Made by a program: the position numbers and the translations under genes. The notes below the pieces were generated by a model. That model did no database searches, was not told the origin of the DNA, and saw only the letters and a list, made by a program, of their open reading frames with translations. A DNA stretch of 64,000 nt from Paracoccus wurundjeri (lineage in GTDB: Bacteria > Pseudomonadota > Alphaproteobacteria > Rhodobacterales > Rhodobacteraceae), in the NCBI RefSeq assembly GCF_030678915.1, contig NZ_JAUUTZ010000003.1, positions 124,001 through 188,000 of the forward strand, in the 5' to 3' direction. Shown here in pieces: positions 53,583 to 62,263 of the stretch (position 1 is its first letter; each line of letters opens with the position of its first letter).

Positions 53583-55295
53583 ATGAGCGCTTCTGATACG
53601 CCCAAGCGGCGCCGCCACGCCGATCATGACACCCTTCGCCGGAATGACGGGCAATGGTGGTCGATGGTGGCGTTGCTGATCGCCTGTCTGGTGCTGATGC
53701 CGGTGGCGGCCGTGGTCTGGATGGCACTGAAGCCGACGGAAAATATCTGGCCGCATCTCATGAATTCCGTGCTGCCGCGATATCTGTCGAATACGGTCAT
53801 TCTGGCTTTGGGGACCGGTTCTCTGTCAGCGGTCATGGGGGCAGGAACAGCCTGGCTGATCAGCATTTATGACTTTCCGGGCAGGAAATGGCTGCAATGG
53901 CTTCTGCTCATTCCCCTTGCCGTGCCTGCCTATATCGGCGCTTATGCATTGGCGGATTTCCTTGACTATTCGGGTCCGGTTCAGACCGCATTGCGCGGAT
54001 GGTTCGGCTGGTCGAATGCGCGGGATTACTGGTTTCCCCGGGTCCGGTCGATCGAGGCGGCAATCCTCGTGCTGTCGGCGGCGCTTTATCCCTATGTCTA
54101 TCTTTTGACCCGGGCTGCCCTGCACGAGCAATCCGGCAGTGCCTATGAGGTCGCACGAGCCCTTGGCGCAGGGCCTTGGGGGCTGTTCCGCCGCGTCGGC
54201 CTGCCACTGGCGCGTCCCGCCATCGTTGCGGGCTCCGCCATCGCCATGATGGAGACGGTCGCGGATTACGGCGTGGTCAGTTATTTTGGTGTACAGACCC
54301 TGAATACCGGCATTTTCACGACCTGGCTCGAACGGCGGAATGCCGGTGGTGCGGCGCAGATCGCCTGCGTCATCCTTCTGGTGGTGGTGATCCTTGCCTT
54401 GTGGGAGCGTGCCGCCCGGCGCAAGGCCCGATATCATCAAAGCCCGCGCCAGCCTCGCCCGGTCACCCGGCAAAACCTGAAAGGGGTTGCGGCGATCACT
54501 GCGACAATTCTTTGTACGATTCCGGTTGGACTGGGTTTCGTGCTGCCGGTCGGCGTGATTCTGAAATACGCTCTTGCCTATCCCGAAGGGTGGATCACGC
54601 CCGGGCTGGGGTTGGCCGTGTGGCATACGATCAGTCTTGGCGGAATTGCGACCCTCCTGACGGTAGGGTTTGCCCTTGTCATGGTCTATGGTGTCCGGCT
54701 GTCCGGGCGCAGACTGCCGCGCTTGCTTCTGCCCGTCACGATGATCGGTTATGCCGCGCCCGGGGCGGTGCTGGCGGTCGGCATTCTTATTCCCCTTGCC
54801 GCATTGGATCACCGGGTGGCCGATCTCGTGGAAAGTCTGACCGGCAGCGATCCCGGCCTGATCCTGACAGGCAGCGGAGCCGCGATCGTCTTCGCCTATA
54901 TGGTGCGCTTCTTCGCCATAGGGCAGGGCGCGGTGGACGCGGCATTTACCCGTATCTCCCCTTCGCTGCCTATGGCGGCCCGTTCGCTGGGACGCAACAA
55001 CCGGGCAGTGCTGAAGGATATATTCGTGCCGCTGATGCGCGGCTCGGTCGGATCCGCGATGCTTCTGGTTTTCGTGGATTGCTGCAAGGAATTGCCAGCG
55101 ACATTGCTGCTGCGCCCGTTCAACTACGAAACCCTCGCGACACGGGTTCACGAGAAGGCCAGTCTCGAAGATCTGGGTAACGCAGCGCCGGCGGCCTTGC
55201 TGGTCATGTGCGTGGGCTTGCTGGCGGTGTTTTTACTGGCACGCGCCAACCCCGGCTTGCGTATTGCCGACTCTCACGCTATTCGGGTCGCCTAG
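53583..55295 (+). CDS. Iron(III)-type ABC transporter permease (FbpB family, fused double permease)
   Basis: 570 aa with two permease halves of about six helices each, as in FbpB/SfuB. Each half has a coupling segment: YEVARALGAGPWGLFRRVGL before PLARPAI in the first, and PMAARSLGRNNRAVLKDIFV in the second. DCCKELPATLLLRPFNYETL is a hallmark of ferric-iron permeases. No binding protein or ATPase gene is adjacent; tRNA-Thr follows. Start ATG 53583 is preferred over GTG 53547, but neither has a good ribosome site. Confidence 0.9.
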   Translation: MSASDTPKRRRHADHDTLRRNDGQWWSMVALLIACLVLMPVAAVVWMALKPTENIWPHLMNSVLPRYLSNTVILALGTGSLSAVMGAGTAWLISIYDFPGRKWLQWLLLIPLAVPAYIGAYALADFLDYSGPVQTALRGWFGWSNARDYWFPRVRSIEAAILVLSAALYPYVYLLTRAALHEQSGSAYEVARALGAGPWGLFRRVGLPLARPAIVAGSAIAMMETVADYGVVSYFGVQTLNTGIFTTWLERRNAGGAAQIACVILLVVVILALWERAARRKARYHQSPRQPRPVTRQNLKGVAAITATILCTIPVGLGFVLPVGVILKYALAYPEGWITPGLGLAVWHTISLGGIATLLTVGFALVMVYGVRLSGRRLPRLLLPVTMIGYAAPGAVLAVGILIPLAALDHRVADLVESLTGSDPGLILTGSGAAIVFAYMVRFFAIGQGAVDAAFTRISPSLPMAARSLGRNNRAVLKDIFVPLMRGSVGSAMLLVFVDCCKELPATLLLRPFNYETLATRVHEKASLEDLGNAAPAALLVMCVGLLAVFLLARANPGLRIADSHAIRVA

Positions 55296-55313
55296 GCGGA
55301 ATCTGCCCGCCAT

Positions 55314-55389
55314 GCCGGTTTAGCTCAGCAGGTAGAGCAGCTGATTTGTAATCAGAAGGTCGCGGGTTCGATTCCTGCAACCGGCACCA
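55314..55389 (+). tRNA. tRNA-Thr (anticodon UGU)
   Basis: 76 nt. Acceptor GCCGGTT/AACCGGC, D arm GCTCAGCAGGTAGAGC, anticodon loop TTTGTAA (anticodon TGT), T arm GCGGGTTCGATTCCTGC, and encoded CCA (55387-55389). The first anticodon-stem pair is a G-A mismatch (GCTGA against TCAGA). It begins 18 nt after the permease stop. Confidence 0.95.
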
Positions 55390-55719
55390 AAAAAATAAAA
55401 TAAAAACAGCCGACTATACCTTCTCGTAGCACTATTCCTTCGACTGCAAAAATAGCTAGCGGAATCAAATCGGAATCAATCCAAAGGGAAGCGTAGCGAA
55501 AAATCGGCAGCTCTCACAAATTCGTGAATATGCCTCCGTCCGTATGAATGTGACCTGAGTTGACCAGAGTAACGTCTGAGATGTTCTCTTTTGCTCGAAA
55601 GTGATTGATGGGCTGGCTTACAGATTTGTCGAATGGAAGTGGCAAGAAATACTCTTCTCAGATCACACACTTACTATTGAACTCAAAAACGATGGAAGAG
55701 TGGGCGAATAAACTAGTTG
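55390..55719. other. AT-richer stretch between two tRNA genes
   Basis: About 330 nt of lower GC than the flanks, with no supported gene. GGAATCAAATCGGAATCAAT near 55460 is a short direct repeat. Composition unlike the neighbours fits acquired or decaying DNA. Confidence 0.4.
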
Positions 55720-55796
<77 letters not shown>

Positions 55797-55823
55797 AAAA
55801 TTACTAAAAGATATCAAACACAT

Positions 55824-55846
55824 AGGCCGCCCTCCGGGCGGCTTTT
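55824..55846 (+). terminator. Rho-independent terminator after the tRNA
   Basis: GCCGCCC (55826-55832), loop TCC, GGGCGGC (55836-55842), followed by TTTT. A clean intrinsic terminator 30 nt downstream of the initiator-type tRNA. Confidence 0.85.
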
Positions 55847-55848
55847 GC

Positions 55849-55945
55849 GTGTCGCGTCGTGTTGCAAGGTCCTCCCGAGCACTCCCCAAAGATTCCAAAG
55901 GCTTACTAATACCCCCGATTCCTCCGTGCAACACGGATGCGACAC
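55849..55945. repeat. Long inverted repeat beside prophage remnant
   Basis: GTGTCGCGTCGTGTTGCA (55849-55866) is the near-complement of TGCAACACGGATGCGACAC (55927-55945): 17 pairs with one mismatch and one bulge, separated by 60 nt. It sits between a tRNA terminator and phage head genes. It may be recombinase arm sites or a cruciform; role unknown. Confidence 0.6.
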
Positions 55946-55978
55946 GGGATGGTACCGCTGTTCCGCAGATGTTCCGGT

Positions 55979-56188
55979 TTACAGTCCTTTGGACGACGCG
56001 ATGCGGACGACCGAGATGCGGTCGGTCGCCCCTGCGATCTGCCGGTTGAGGTCAGCGAGCGCGGCGGCCATCTCGCCGTCGCTCGCGTAGGTGACGCGCT
56101 TGCCGTCGTATTCGACGGTTCGGACGCCCTGGTAGCGCGCGGCCATCAGGGCGTCGCGCCAGGCAGTGAGCTGGGCGAGGTCGGCCAC
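55979..56188 (-). CDS. Phage head-tail joining protein (gpW-like)
   Basis: 69 aa with GTG start. The pattern LAQLTAWRDALMAARYQGVR, TVEYDGKRVTYASDGEMAAA and LADLNRQIAGA matches the short head-tail connector found next to terminase and portal genes in lambda-like phages. Its start is 1 nt after the stop of a capsid-protein fragment on the same strand. No portal or terminase follows, so it is probably a non-functional prophage leftover. Confidence 0.75.
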   Translation of the reverse strand: MADLAQLTAWRDALMAARYQGVRTVEYDGKRVTYASDGEMAAALADLNRQIAGATDRISVVRIASSKGL

Positions 56189-56189
56189 G

Positions 56190-56373
56190 TTACGCCCCGG
56201 CGTTCATGAACCAGCCGCGGTGGTCGATGAAGCCCGCGCCGAAATCCAAGATCACTCTGATCTCCACGCCGTCCACGTCCCAGCCCGACCGGCTTTCGAC
56301 CTGCGGGCCCTCCGCGCCCGAGAGATAAGCGAACTCCAGACCTTCGATCTCGCCGGGGTCGGCGGTGACCCCA
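56190..56373 (-). pseudogene. Phage major head protein, C-terminal fragment
   Basis: The minus frame reads GVTADPGEIEGLEFAYLSG, GPQVESRSGWDVDGVEIRVI and LDFGAGFIDHRGWFMNAGA before TAA. The ending DxxGxEIRxxxDFGAxxIDxRGWxxNAG is characteristic of ClpP/Mu-like phage major head subunits. It is cut at its 5' side by the IS3-type element that starts at 56374, so most of the capsid gene is lost or elsewhere. Confidence 0.8.
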
Positions 56374-56385
56374 TGACCTGCTGAC

Positions 56386-56964
56386 CTAAGCAGCCAGAAC
56401 TTCCCGATATAGGACGTTGTCGGATACGATCATACCGGGCCGACCACGCCGTTCGATCAGAGCGGTCAACTCCCGTGCCACCCGCCGCCCCGAGATCGAG
56501 GTATCCGGGATGGCGGCCAGGCATTCCCGGGTAACATCGTCGACCACGTTCAGCACTCGGAAACGCTGACCGTTGGCAAACTGATCGTGGACGAAATCCA
56601 GCGACCAGCGTGCATTGGGCCGCGCCTCGACCAGGATCGGCGCTCGTGTCCCGATCGCCTTGCGCCGAGCCTTCCGTTTGCGCACCGTCAACCCTTCCTC
56701 GCGATACAAACGGTAGATCCGATTGATCCCGGAAGGTTCGCCCTCGCGTCGCAACAGGATGAAGAGTCGCCGATAGCCGAACCGACGACGCTCATTGGCA
56801 AGTTCTCGCAGCCGCCCACGCAATTCCGTGTCGGGCGGGCGTTGTGACCGATAGCGGATCATCTTCCGATCCGCACCGACGATGAGGCAGGCCCGTCGTT
56901 CCGACAGGTCGTGTTCGGCCTGCAGATATGCGACGGCTTCGCGCTTCACGGCGGGCCCTACCAC
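56386..56964 (-). pseudogene. IS3-family transposase OrfB, truncated
   Basis: 192 aa of a normal ~280. The HTH_21 region (RRACLIVGADRKMIRYRSQR and LANERRRFGYRRLFILLRRE) and the rve core (ARPNARWSLDFVHDQFANGQ; GRPGMIVSDN) are present, giving two of the three DDE acids. Directly after the second Asp the frame runs into VLYREVLAA and stops, so the catalytic Glu region is gone. Inactive. Confidence 0.85.
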
Positions 56965-57224
56965 TTTTTTGAAACCAGATCCTTCATGGCCGCCAGATCG
57001 AGCATCTGTTCGGCCAGCAGCTTCTTCAGCTTCGCGTTCTCATCCTCAAGCACCTTCAGCCGTTTCGCCTCCGAAACCGTCATGCCGCCGAACTTGGCCT
57101 TCCAGTTGTAGAAGGTGCCTTCCGACATGCCGTGCTTGCGGCACAGATCGGCGCACTTCGCACCGGCCTCATGCTCAGCCAGGATGCTGATGATCTGCTC
57201 GTCCGTAAATCTTGTTCGCTTCAT
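56958..57224 (-). CDS. IS3-family transposase OrfA
   Basis: 88 aa. HTH (RFTDEQIISILAEHEAGAKC, ADLCRKHGMSEGTFYNWKAK) and a leucine-zipper tail (LKVLEDENAKLKKLLAEQML). It overlaps orfB by 7 nt, with the slippery heptamer AAAAAAG at 56964-56970, the site at which IS3 elements shift -1 to make the OrfAB transposase. Intact, but useless without full orfB. Confidence 0.92.
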   Translation of the reverse strand: MKRTRFTDEQIISILAEHEAGAKCADLCRKHGMSEGTFYNWKAKFGGMTVSEAKRLKVLEDENAKLKKLLAEQMLDLAAMKDLVSKKW

Positions 57225-57287
57225 TGTCCGTCCTCAACTTGGATCGGACTCTAATCGCATCTGGAGGAAAAATCCCGTGGCAGGTCA

Positions 57288-58128
57288 CTGGATCAAAGGG
57301 TCCGGGAAACGGGGTCGTCGGAGCCTTCGCCGCAGGGACGACCGCCGGGTGCAGGGCCACTGGCGGCCTTCCGGGATTATCTCATCGGACTGGTGGAAGC
57401 GCGTCCCGACATCACCTTGCGTGAATTGGCCGAGACGCTGGAGGCCGCCCACCGGCACCGCACGCATCAATCCTCGATCTCGCGCCTGCTGAAGGCCGCC
57501 GGGTTCTCATATAAAAAAATCGCTGATGGCCAGCGAGTGTGGGCGCGATGACGTAAAGCGTAAGCGACGCGAGTGGATCGCCCTGCGCCAGCCCCGGATG
57601 CGGGAGGAGCCGCACCGGCTGGTGTTCATCGACGAAACCGGCACCACCACGAAGATGACCCGGCTGCGCGGGCGAGCGAAACGCGGCGAGAGGCTGCAGG
57701 CCACTGCGCCGTTCGGTCATTGGAAAACCCAGACCTTTATCGCTGCCCTGCGCCATGACGGCCTCACCGCACCCTGGGTGATCAACGGGCCGATGAACCG
57801 CGAGATGTTCGAGCTCTATATCGAAACCCAGCTCGCTCCAAGCTTGGAACCCGGCGACGTCGTCATTCTCGATAACCTCGCAGCCCACAAGAGCGAAAAG
57901 GCCAAGGCGATCCTGCGCGAGTGCGGCGCATGGTTTCTGTTCCTGCCGCCATACAGTCCCGATCTGAACCCGATCGAGATGGCATTCTCCAAACTCAAAG
58001 CGCATCTGCGACGCATCGGGGCCAGAACCATAAATGCCTTATGGCAAGCCGTCGGTGAAATCTGTGACCTCTACGATCCGGGTGAATGTTGGAGCTATTT
58101 CAAAGCCGCAGGATACGCGTCCGATTAA
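57288..58128 (+). pseudogene. IS630-family transposase, 5'-truncated, frameshifted
   Basis: The first frame starts directly at the IS3 end with RVRETGSSEPSPQGRPPGAG, then PLAAFRDYLIGLVEARPDIT and [13 protein letters not shown]. At an A7 run (57513-57519) the reading shifts +1 into the frame that carries [18 protein letters not shown] and the DDE catalytic part: [35 protein letters not shown] and [20 protein letters not shown]. All three acids (D, D, E) are present. The N-terminal helix-turn-helix is missing. Some IS630 members are made by programmed frameshifting at A runs, so the shift itself may be native. Confidence 0.82.
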
Positions 58129-58249
58129 ATGCAAAGCGCTCTAGCCTTGGTGGACATTATCTCTCACTACCTATCGGCGGCAGAGCGGGGAAACCGGACG
58201 CTCACGGAGAGGCCACTGACCCAATCAACTCACATCGCCATCATGGGGA

Positions 58250-59008
58250 CTAGAACCTCAAGGCTGCAAATGCGCTGATCGAGTTGTCGTCCACGTCTTT
58301 CACGCCGTACTTGTTCTTGTAGTACGTATATTCCAGACCCAGGATGGCGCCGCCTTCCTTGCCGACATCCCAGCGCAGTTGGGGAGAGAAGACGATCTGG
58401 CTTTCGAAGCCATCGCCTTGTTCCCCGATAAAGTCTGCAAATCCCCGGATCGACAGGTTTTCATTGCCTATCTCGAAGGGATAATCCCAGACAAAGGTTA
58501 TCTGGTATGTCGTGTCGAGGTCGCGATCAAATGGATCATCGACATTTTTATAGACATAGGCACCGGCCGTGAGGACGGAAAAGCCGCTCACGTTCAGGTC
58601 GGCGCGGACACCCGGAGCGATGACTAGGAAATCCTCGCCATGGTTGATGCCAAGGTCCGGTCCGATGTCCTTGACGAACGCGCCTTCGGGGAATGTCAGC
58701 CCCATGGCCTTGCCGCTCAGATGCAGCCAGGCCTCGGCGTAGTGGTTATTGTCCGACCCGGCTCCTTTATGGTCCTTGTTGAGATCGACGAAATAGAAAA
58801 GATCGCCCCAGTCGAACAGGGTGTAGTGTTCGAACGTCAGGGTGGTACGGGTGGTTGAGTCAAGGCTGTTGGCGCCTAGATGAAACCCATCGCCATAGTG
58901 TAACTGTATCTCGCCACTGGAAAAAAGCACCTCGGCATGAACTCCATGCCCGACGTTGCCCAAGCCCAGTGCCAGCATTGAAGCTTGGATGATGCGGTGT
59001 TTTGTCAT
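58250..59008 (-). CDS. Nucleoside-specific channel-forming protein, Tsx/OmpK family
   Basis: 252 aa. Signal peptide (TKHRIIQASMLALGLGNVG...VHAEV), then alternating beta strands. Blocks such as EIQLHYGDGFHLGANS, TLTFEHYTLFDWGDLFYFVD, YAEAWLHLSGKAMGL and the final YYKNKYGV...SAFAALRF with terminal Phe fit a 12-strand outer-membrane channel of the Tsx family. ATG 59008 has AGGAGG at the proper distance. It lies downstream of an ABC nucleoside importer and probably lets nucleosides through the outer membrane. Confidence 0.85.
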   Translation of the reverse strand: MTKHRIIQASMLALGLGNVGHGVHAEVLFSSGEIQLHYGDGFHLGANSLDSTTRTTLTFEHYTLFDWGDLFYFVDLNKDHKGAGSDNNHYAEAWLHLSGKAMGLTFPEGAFVKDIGPDLGINHGEDFLVIAPGVRADLNVSGFSVLTAGAYVYKNVDDPFDRDLDTTYQITFVWDYPFEIGNENLSIRGFADFIGEQGDGFESQIVFSPQLRWDVGKEGGAILGLEYTYYKNKYGVKDVDDNSISAFAALRF

Positions 59009-59146
59009 AAGTCTTCCTCCTGTTGGAGCAGGTTTTTCTGCTTTTGTGATGTTCTGGAAGGTCATCGGCATACACTCGGGAGGTAGATGGCCGATGGGAG
59101 GATCAGCCCGTTTCGCGGCCGATTCTGAGGCAATGGCAGCGAACGA

Positions 59147-60229
59147 CTAGTTCTGCAACTGCGAGTCGATGCCTTGGACTAGGAAATCCATGCTCTTTAT
59201 CTCGGACGTGTCCAGCGTCTTTCCGGAAGCGATCGCCTCCGACCCGTCATTGTTCATGACCGGACCGGTGAAGGGATCGAAACTACCCTCGCGCATCGCG
59301 TCCTGCTTTGACAGGATCGCCGCCCGCTGCTCGTCCGTCAGATCCTTCGACAATCCCGCCACTTCCATGGCCCCTTCGGCGACTCCGGCAAAGGTATCCT
59401 TCCCTTCGAAGGTTCCATCAATGACAGACTGGACAACATCGGCATAGACGACCCCGAAATTGGCCTGCCCTGCGCACAGGTGCTTGGTCGGCGCGTGGGT
59501 GGTATTGTCGCTGAGCGTCGTGACAGCATAGACTCCCTTTTCCTCAGCCGCAGCTACAGCAGACGGGGAACCCGGAAACAGCGAATAGACCACGTCGACG
59601 CCTTGCGAAATCAGGCTTCCCACCGAGGACCGGGCGCGCGCCGGATCATACCAGGCATTTAGCCACACAACCTTCACCGGCTTGAGATCCGGGTTGACGC
59701 TCTGCGCTCCCAAGACATAGGCGTTGAGGATGCCGAGGACTTCCGGCAGCGGGAAGGCGGCCACGACACCAAGCCGCTGGTTCTTGGTCGCATAGCCCGC
59801 CGCCATGCCGCACAGATAGGAGGTCTGATAGTGCCGCGTCGTAAATGTCGCGAAGTTGGGAAGATTCTTGTACCCGCCGATGTGCAGGACTTTCAGGTCA
59901 GGCGATCTTTTAGCCAAGGCCAGGCCATCGCTCATGTGTCCGAACGAACCCAAAATCAGGAGGTCCGTCCCATTCGCCACAAGCCGGTTCATGGCTCGCG
60001 CGGCGTTGGGCCCCTCGCCGACCGAATCCACGACCGTCACGTTTATCTTGTCCCCGAACCGTTCCTCGAGAACCTCTTTGCCGCGGACGACCTCGTGGTC
60101 CCAGCCGACATCGCCAATCGCATTGGGTGCCATAATTGCCACATCGAGCGGTTCCTGGGCAAACAGTGCCCCGGACCATGACATGGAAAGGACTGCACCA
60201 AGCAAGGGTGCGCGAATGATTTGATACAT
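59147..60229 (-). CDS. BMP-family (PnrA-like) nucleoside-binding protein
   Basis: 360 aa. Signal peptide ending ALFAQ-E, then the BMP-family fold: DVAIMAPNAIGDVGWDHEVV, GTDLLILGSFGHMSDGLALA, YQTSYLCGMAAGYATKNQRL and DVVYSLFPGSPSAVAAAEEK. These proteins bind purine or pyrimidine nucleosides and deliver them to NupOPQ-like transporters. AGGAG precedes the ATG. Gene order after the two permeases supports the role. Confidence 0.9.
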   Translation of the reverse strand: MYQIIRAPLLGAVLSMSWSGALFAQEPLDVAIMAPNAIGDVGWDHEVVRGKEVLEERFGDKINVTVVDSVGEGPNAARAMNRLVANGTDLLILGSFGHMSDGLALAKRSPDLKVLHIGGYKNLPNFATFTTRHYQTSYLCGMAAGYATKNQRLGVVAAFPLPEVLGILNAYVLGAQSVNPDLKPVKVVWLNAWYDPARARSSVGSLISQGVDVVYSLFPGSPSAVAAAEEKGVYAVTTLSDNTTHAPTKHLCAGQANFGVVYADVVQSVIDGTFEGKDTFAGVAEGAMEVAGLSKDLTDEQRAAILSKQDAMREGSFDPFTGPVMNNDGSEAIASGKTLDTSEIKSMDFLVQGIDSQLQN

Positions 60230-60254
60230 GATTGCTCCTGTTGATCGTTTGTTT

Positions 60255-61178
60255 TTATTTTGATGGTCGAAAGTTCTGGCCCAGCGAAACCGGTGCGTTT
60301 AGCCGGATCAGGAGTGCGTTCCTAGAAACAGCTGCAAGAACGACGATGGTCATGATATAGGGCAGGGATGTCATGATTTGGGGCGGGACGCTGAAACCTG
60401 TAGCCTGCACGGCCAAATCCCCCAGCAGGAGCGCCCCGAAAAGATAGGCTCCGAATGCGATCCTGAGCGGCCGCCAAGTGCCGAACACCACCAATGCGAA
60501 GGCGATCCATCCCCGACCGGCGATCAGGCCGTCTGACCAGCCGGGCGTCAGGATCGTCGAGGCATAGGCGCCACCCAGACCTGACATGACGGCGCCGAAG
60601 ATGATCGCGAACAGGCGAATGCGGATCACGGCAAAGCCCAGATTATGCGCGACGGCCGGTTCTTCGCCCACGACCTTCGTGATGCGGCCGTGGCGCGTCC
60701 TGGCAAAGAACCACCAGGTCAGAAACGCAGCCGCAAAGGCAAAATAGGTGACGACATTCTGCCGGAACAGGATCGGTCCGACAACGGGCAGGTCCGACAG
60801 GACGGGCAACAACAGGTTTGCCGGAGCCATCATGGTTAGGTTCTCGAAATTTCGCCCGGCCAGGCCGGAAAGCCCAAGGCCCAGTATTCCGACGGCCAGC
60901 CCGGAAATGATCTGGTTTGCCGAAAAGCCCAGCACGAGGATCGAGAAGATCAGCGACAGCGCCACGGACGCGCCGACTACAAGACCGAAGCCCAGCACGA
61001 TGTTTCCCGTCTGATAGGTGACGGCAAATGCCATGGCTGCCGCGAATGCCATCATGCCTTCCACGGAAAGGTTCATGACCCCTGTTTTCTCTACCACTAC
61101 CTCGCCAATCGCGGCAAGCAGAAGGGGCGTGGCGGTTGCGAAGGCGCCAGCCAGGACAAAAATGATCGTATCAGTCAT
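60255..61178 (-). CDS. Nucleoside ABC transporter permease (NupQ/YufQ type)
   Basis: 307 aa, about eight membrane segments. EVVVEKTGVMNLSVEGMMAF is the family signature (E..GV.NL..EG.M), and VGEEPAVAHNLGFAVIRIRL is the cytoplasmic coupling loop. It pairs with the upstream permease as a heterodimer; ATGA overlap indicates coupled translation. Confidence 0.92.
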   Translation of the reverse strand: MTDTIIFVLAGAFATATPLLLAAIGEVVVEKTGVMNLSVEGMMAFAAAMAFAVTYQTGNIVLGFGLVVGASVALSLIFSILVLGFSANQIISGLAVGILGLGLSGLAGRNFENLTMMAPANLLLPVLSDLPVVGPILFRQNVVTYFAFAAAFLTWWFFARTRHGRITKVVGEEPAVAHNLGFAVIRIRLFAIIFGAVMSGLGGAYASTILTPGWSDGLIAGRGWIAFALVVFGTWRPLRIAFGAYLFGALLLGDLAVQATGFSVPPQIMTSLPYIMTIVVLAAVSRNALLIRLNAPVSLGQNFRPSK

Positions 61179-62263
61179 GCCCTTGCCTCCGGCTGGATTC
61201 TTACGATGCGGTAATGGACCAAGGCGAACGAGGCGAGATAGAACACGAGAACCATACCCTGGAAGATCACCGGCGCAGCCGGGGGGAGACCCGCATCAAT
61301 GATCGCACCGTCCGCGCCGACATAGACGATCGCCATGAATGTCCCCGCCAGCAGTATACCGACCGGATGTAGGCCACCAAGAAAGGCAACGATGATTGCG
61401 GCGAAACCGTAGCCGGGCGACAATGTTGGTTGGAGCCGGCCGATCGGACCCGCAATCTCGCCCACTCCAGCTAGGCCCGCCGCGGCACCGCCGATCAGCA
61501 GCGTGATCCAGACCGCCTTCTGGGCGCTGAAGCCTGCATAGCTGGCCGCACTTGGGGCAAGCCCCCCCACAAGCAGCGTGTATCCCGAGAAGGTGCGCGT
61601 GACATAAATCAGTGCCGCAATCGACAACAGAATGACCACGAAGATGGACGCGTTAGCCCGGAGCATCCCGTCACCCGACAGGAGCGGATACATTGCCACC
61701 GGTGGAAAACTTACTGACTGTGGGTATGAAAACCCCATCGGATCCTTGAGAGGCCCGTTGATGAGGAAATAAAGGATCTGCATCGCGATCTGGTTCAGCA
61801 TTAGCGTCACGATGATCTCGCTGGCATTAAAACGCGTCTTCAGCATCGCGGCGATTCCGGCCCAAGCCGCCCCCGCGATCATCCCGGTAAGTATCATAGC
61901 CGGAAGCATCAGAACGTTCTGACTTTCCGGATAGGTGATGGGGATGACACTTGCCGCCACGGCGCCGATGATCAACTGTCCTTCCGCGCCGATGTTCCAG
62001 ACCTTCGCCCGGAACCCGATGGCCAGACCCTGGGCGATCAGGATCAGCGGCGCAGCCTTTATCACCACCTCGGAAATGTTATACGCCGATGACAGCGGAT
62101 CGATCAGCAGTCTGTAAAGGCCGCCGAGAGGTGGGGCCCCCAGAAAACCGAACAGGACCATGCTTCCCAGCAATGCCAGAATGAAGGTCACCAGCGGCAC
62201 GAGCATAATGCTCTTGAGAGAAACCTCGTTTCGTTGGACAAGCGCGTATCGGTTCAACATCAT
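61175..62263 (-). CDS. Nucleoside ABC transporter permease (NupP/YufP type)
   Basis: 362 aa. Membrane helices with the conserved GLAIGFRAKVWNIGAEGQLI and MLKTRFNASEIIVTLMLNQI blocks, and a periplasmic loop GPLKDPMGFSYPQSVSFPPV. Overlaps both neighbours by ATGA. Forms the channel with the NupQ-type subunit for nucleoside entry. Confidence 0.92.
   Translation of the reverse strand: MMLNRYALVQRNEVSLKSIMLVPLVTFILALLGSMVLFGFLGAPPLGGLYRLLIDPLSSAYNISEVVIKAAPLILIAQGLAIGFRAKVWNIGAEGQLIIGAVAASVIPITYPESQNVLMLPAMILTGMIAGAAWAGIAAMLKTRFNASEIIVTLMLNQIAMQILYFLINGPLKDPMGFSYPQSVSFPPVAMYPLLSGDGMLRANASIFVVILLSIAALIYVTRTFSGYTLLVGGLAPSAASYAGFSAQKAVWITLLIGGAAAGLAGVGEIAGPIGRLQPTLSPGYGFAAIIVAFLGGLHPVGILLAGTFMAIVYVGADGAIIDAGLPPAAPVIFQGMVLVFYLASFALVHYRIVRIQPEARA

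Larger units (their letters stand above)
56374..57287 (-). mobile_element. IS3-family (IS407-group-like) element, internally truncated
   Basis: Both candidate ends read TGACCTGC inward (56374-56381, and complement at 57280-57287). Between them are orfA and a shortened orfB on the minus strand. At about 914 bp it is shorter than the usual 1.2 kb, because the last third of orfB is missing near the left end. The flanking 4 bases (CCCA and CTGG) do not match as target duplications. The right end abuts an IS630 transposase fragment exactly. Confidence 0.7.

Noticed and set aside
53826..55151. 441-codon minus-strand frame opposite the iron permease
   Set aside because: Composition (Arg, His, Gln, Gly rich) is that of an antisense shadow of a membrane protein; the permease has clear family motifs.
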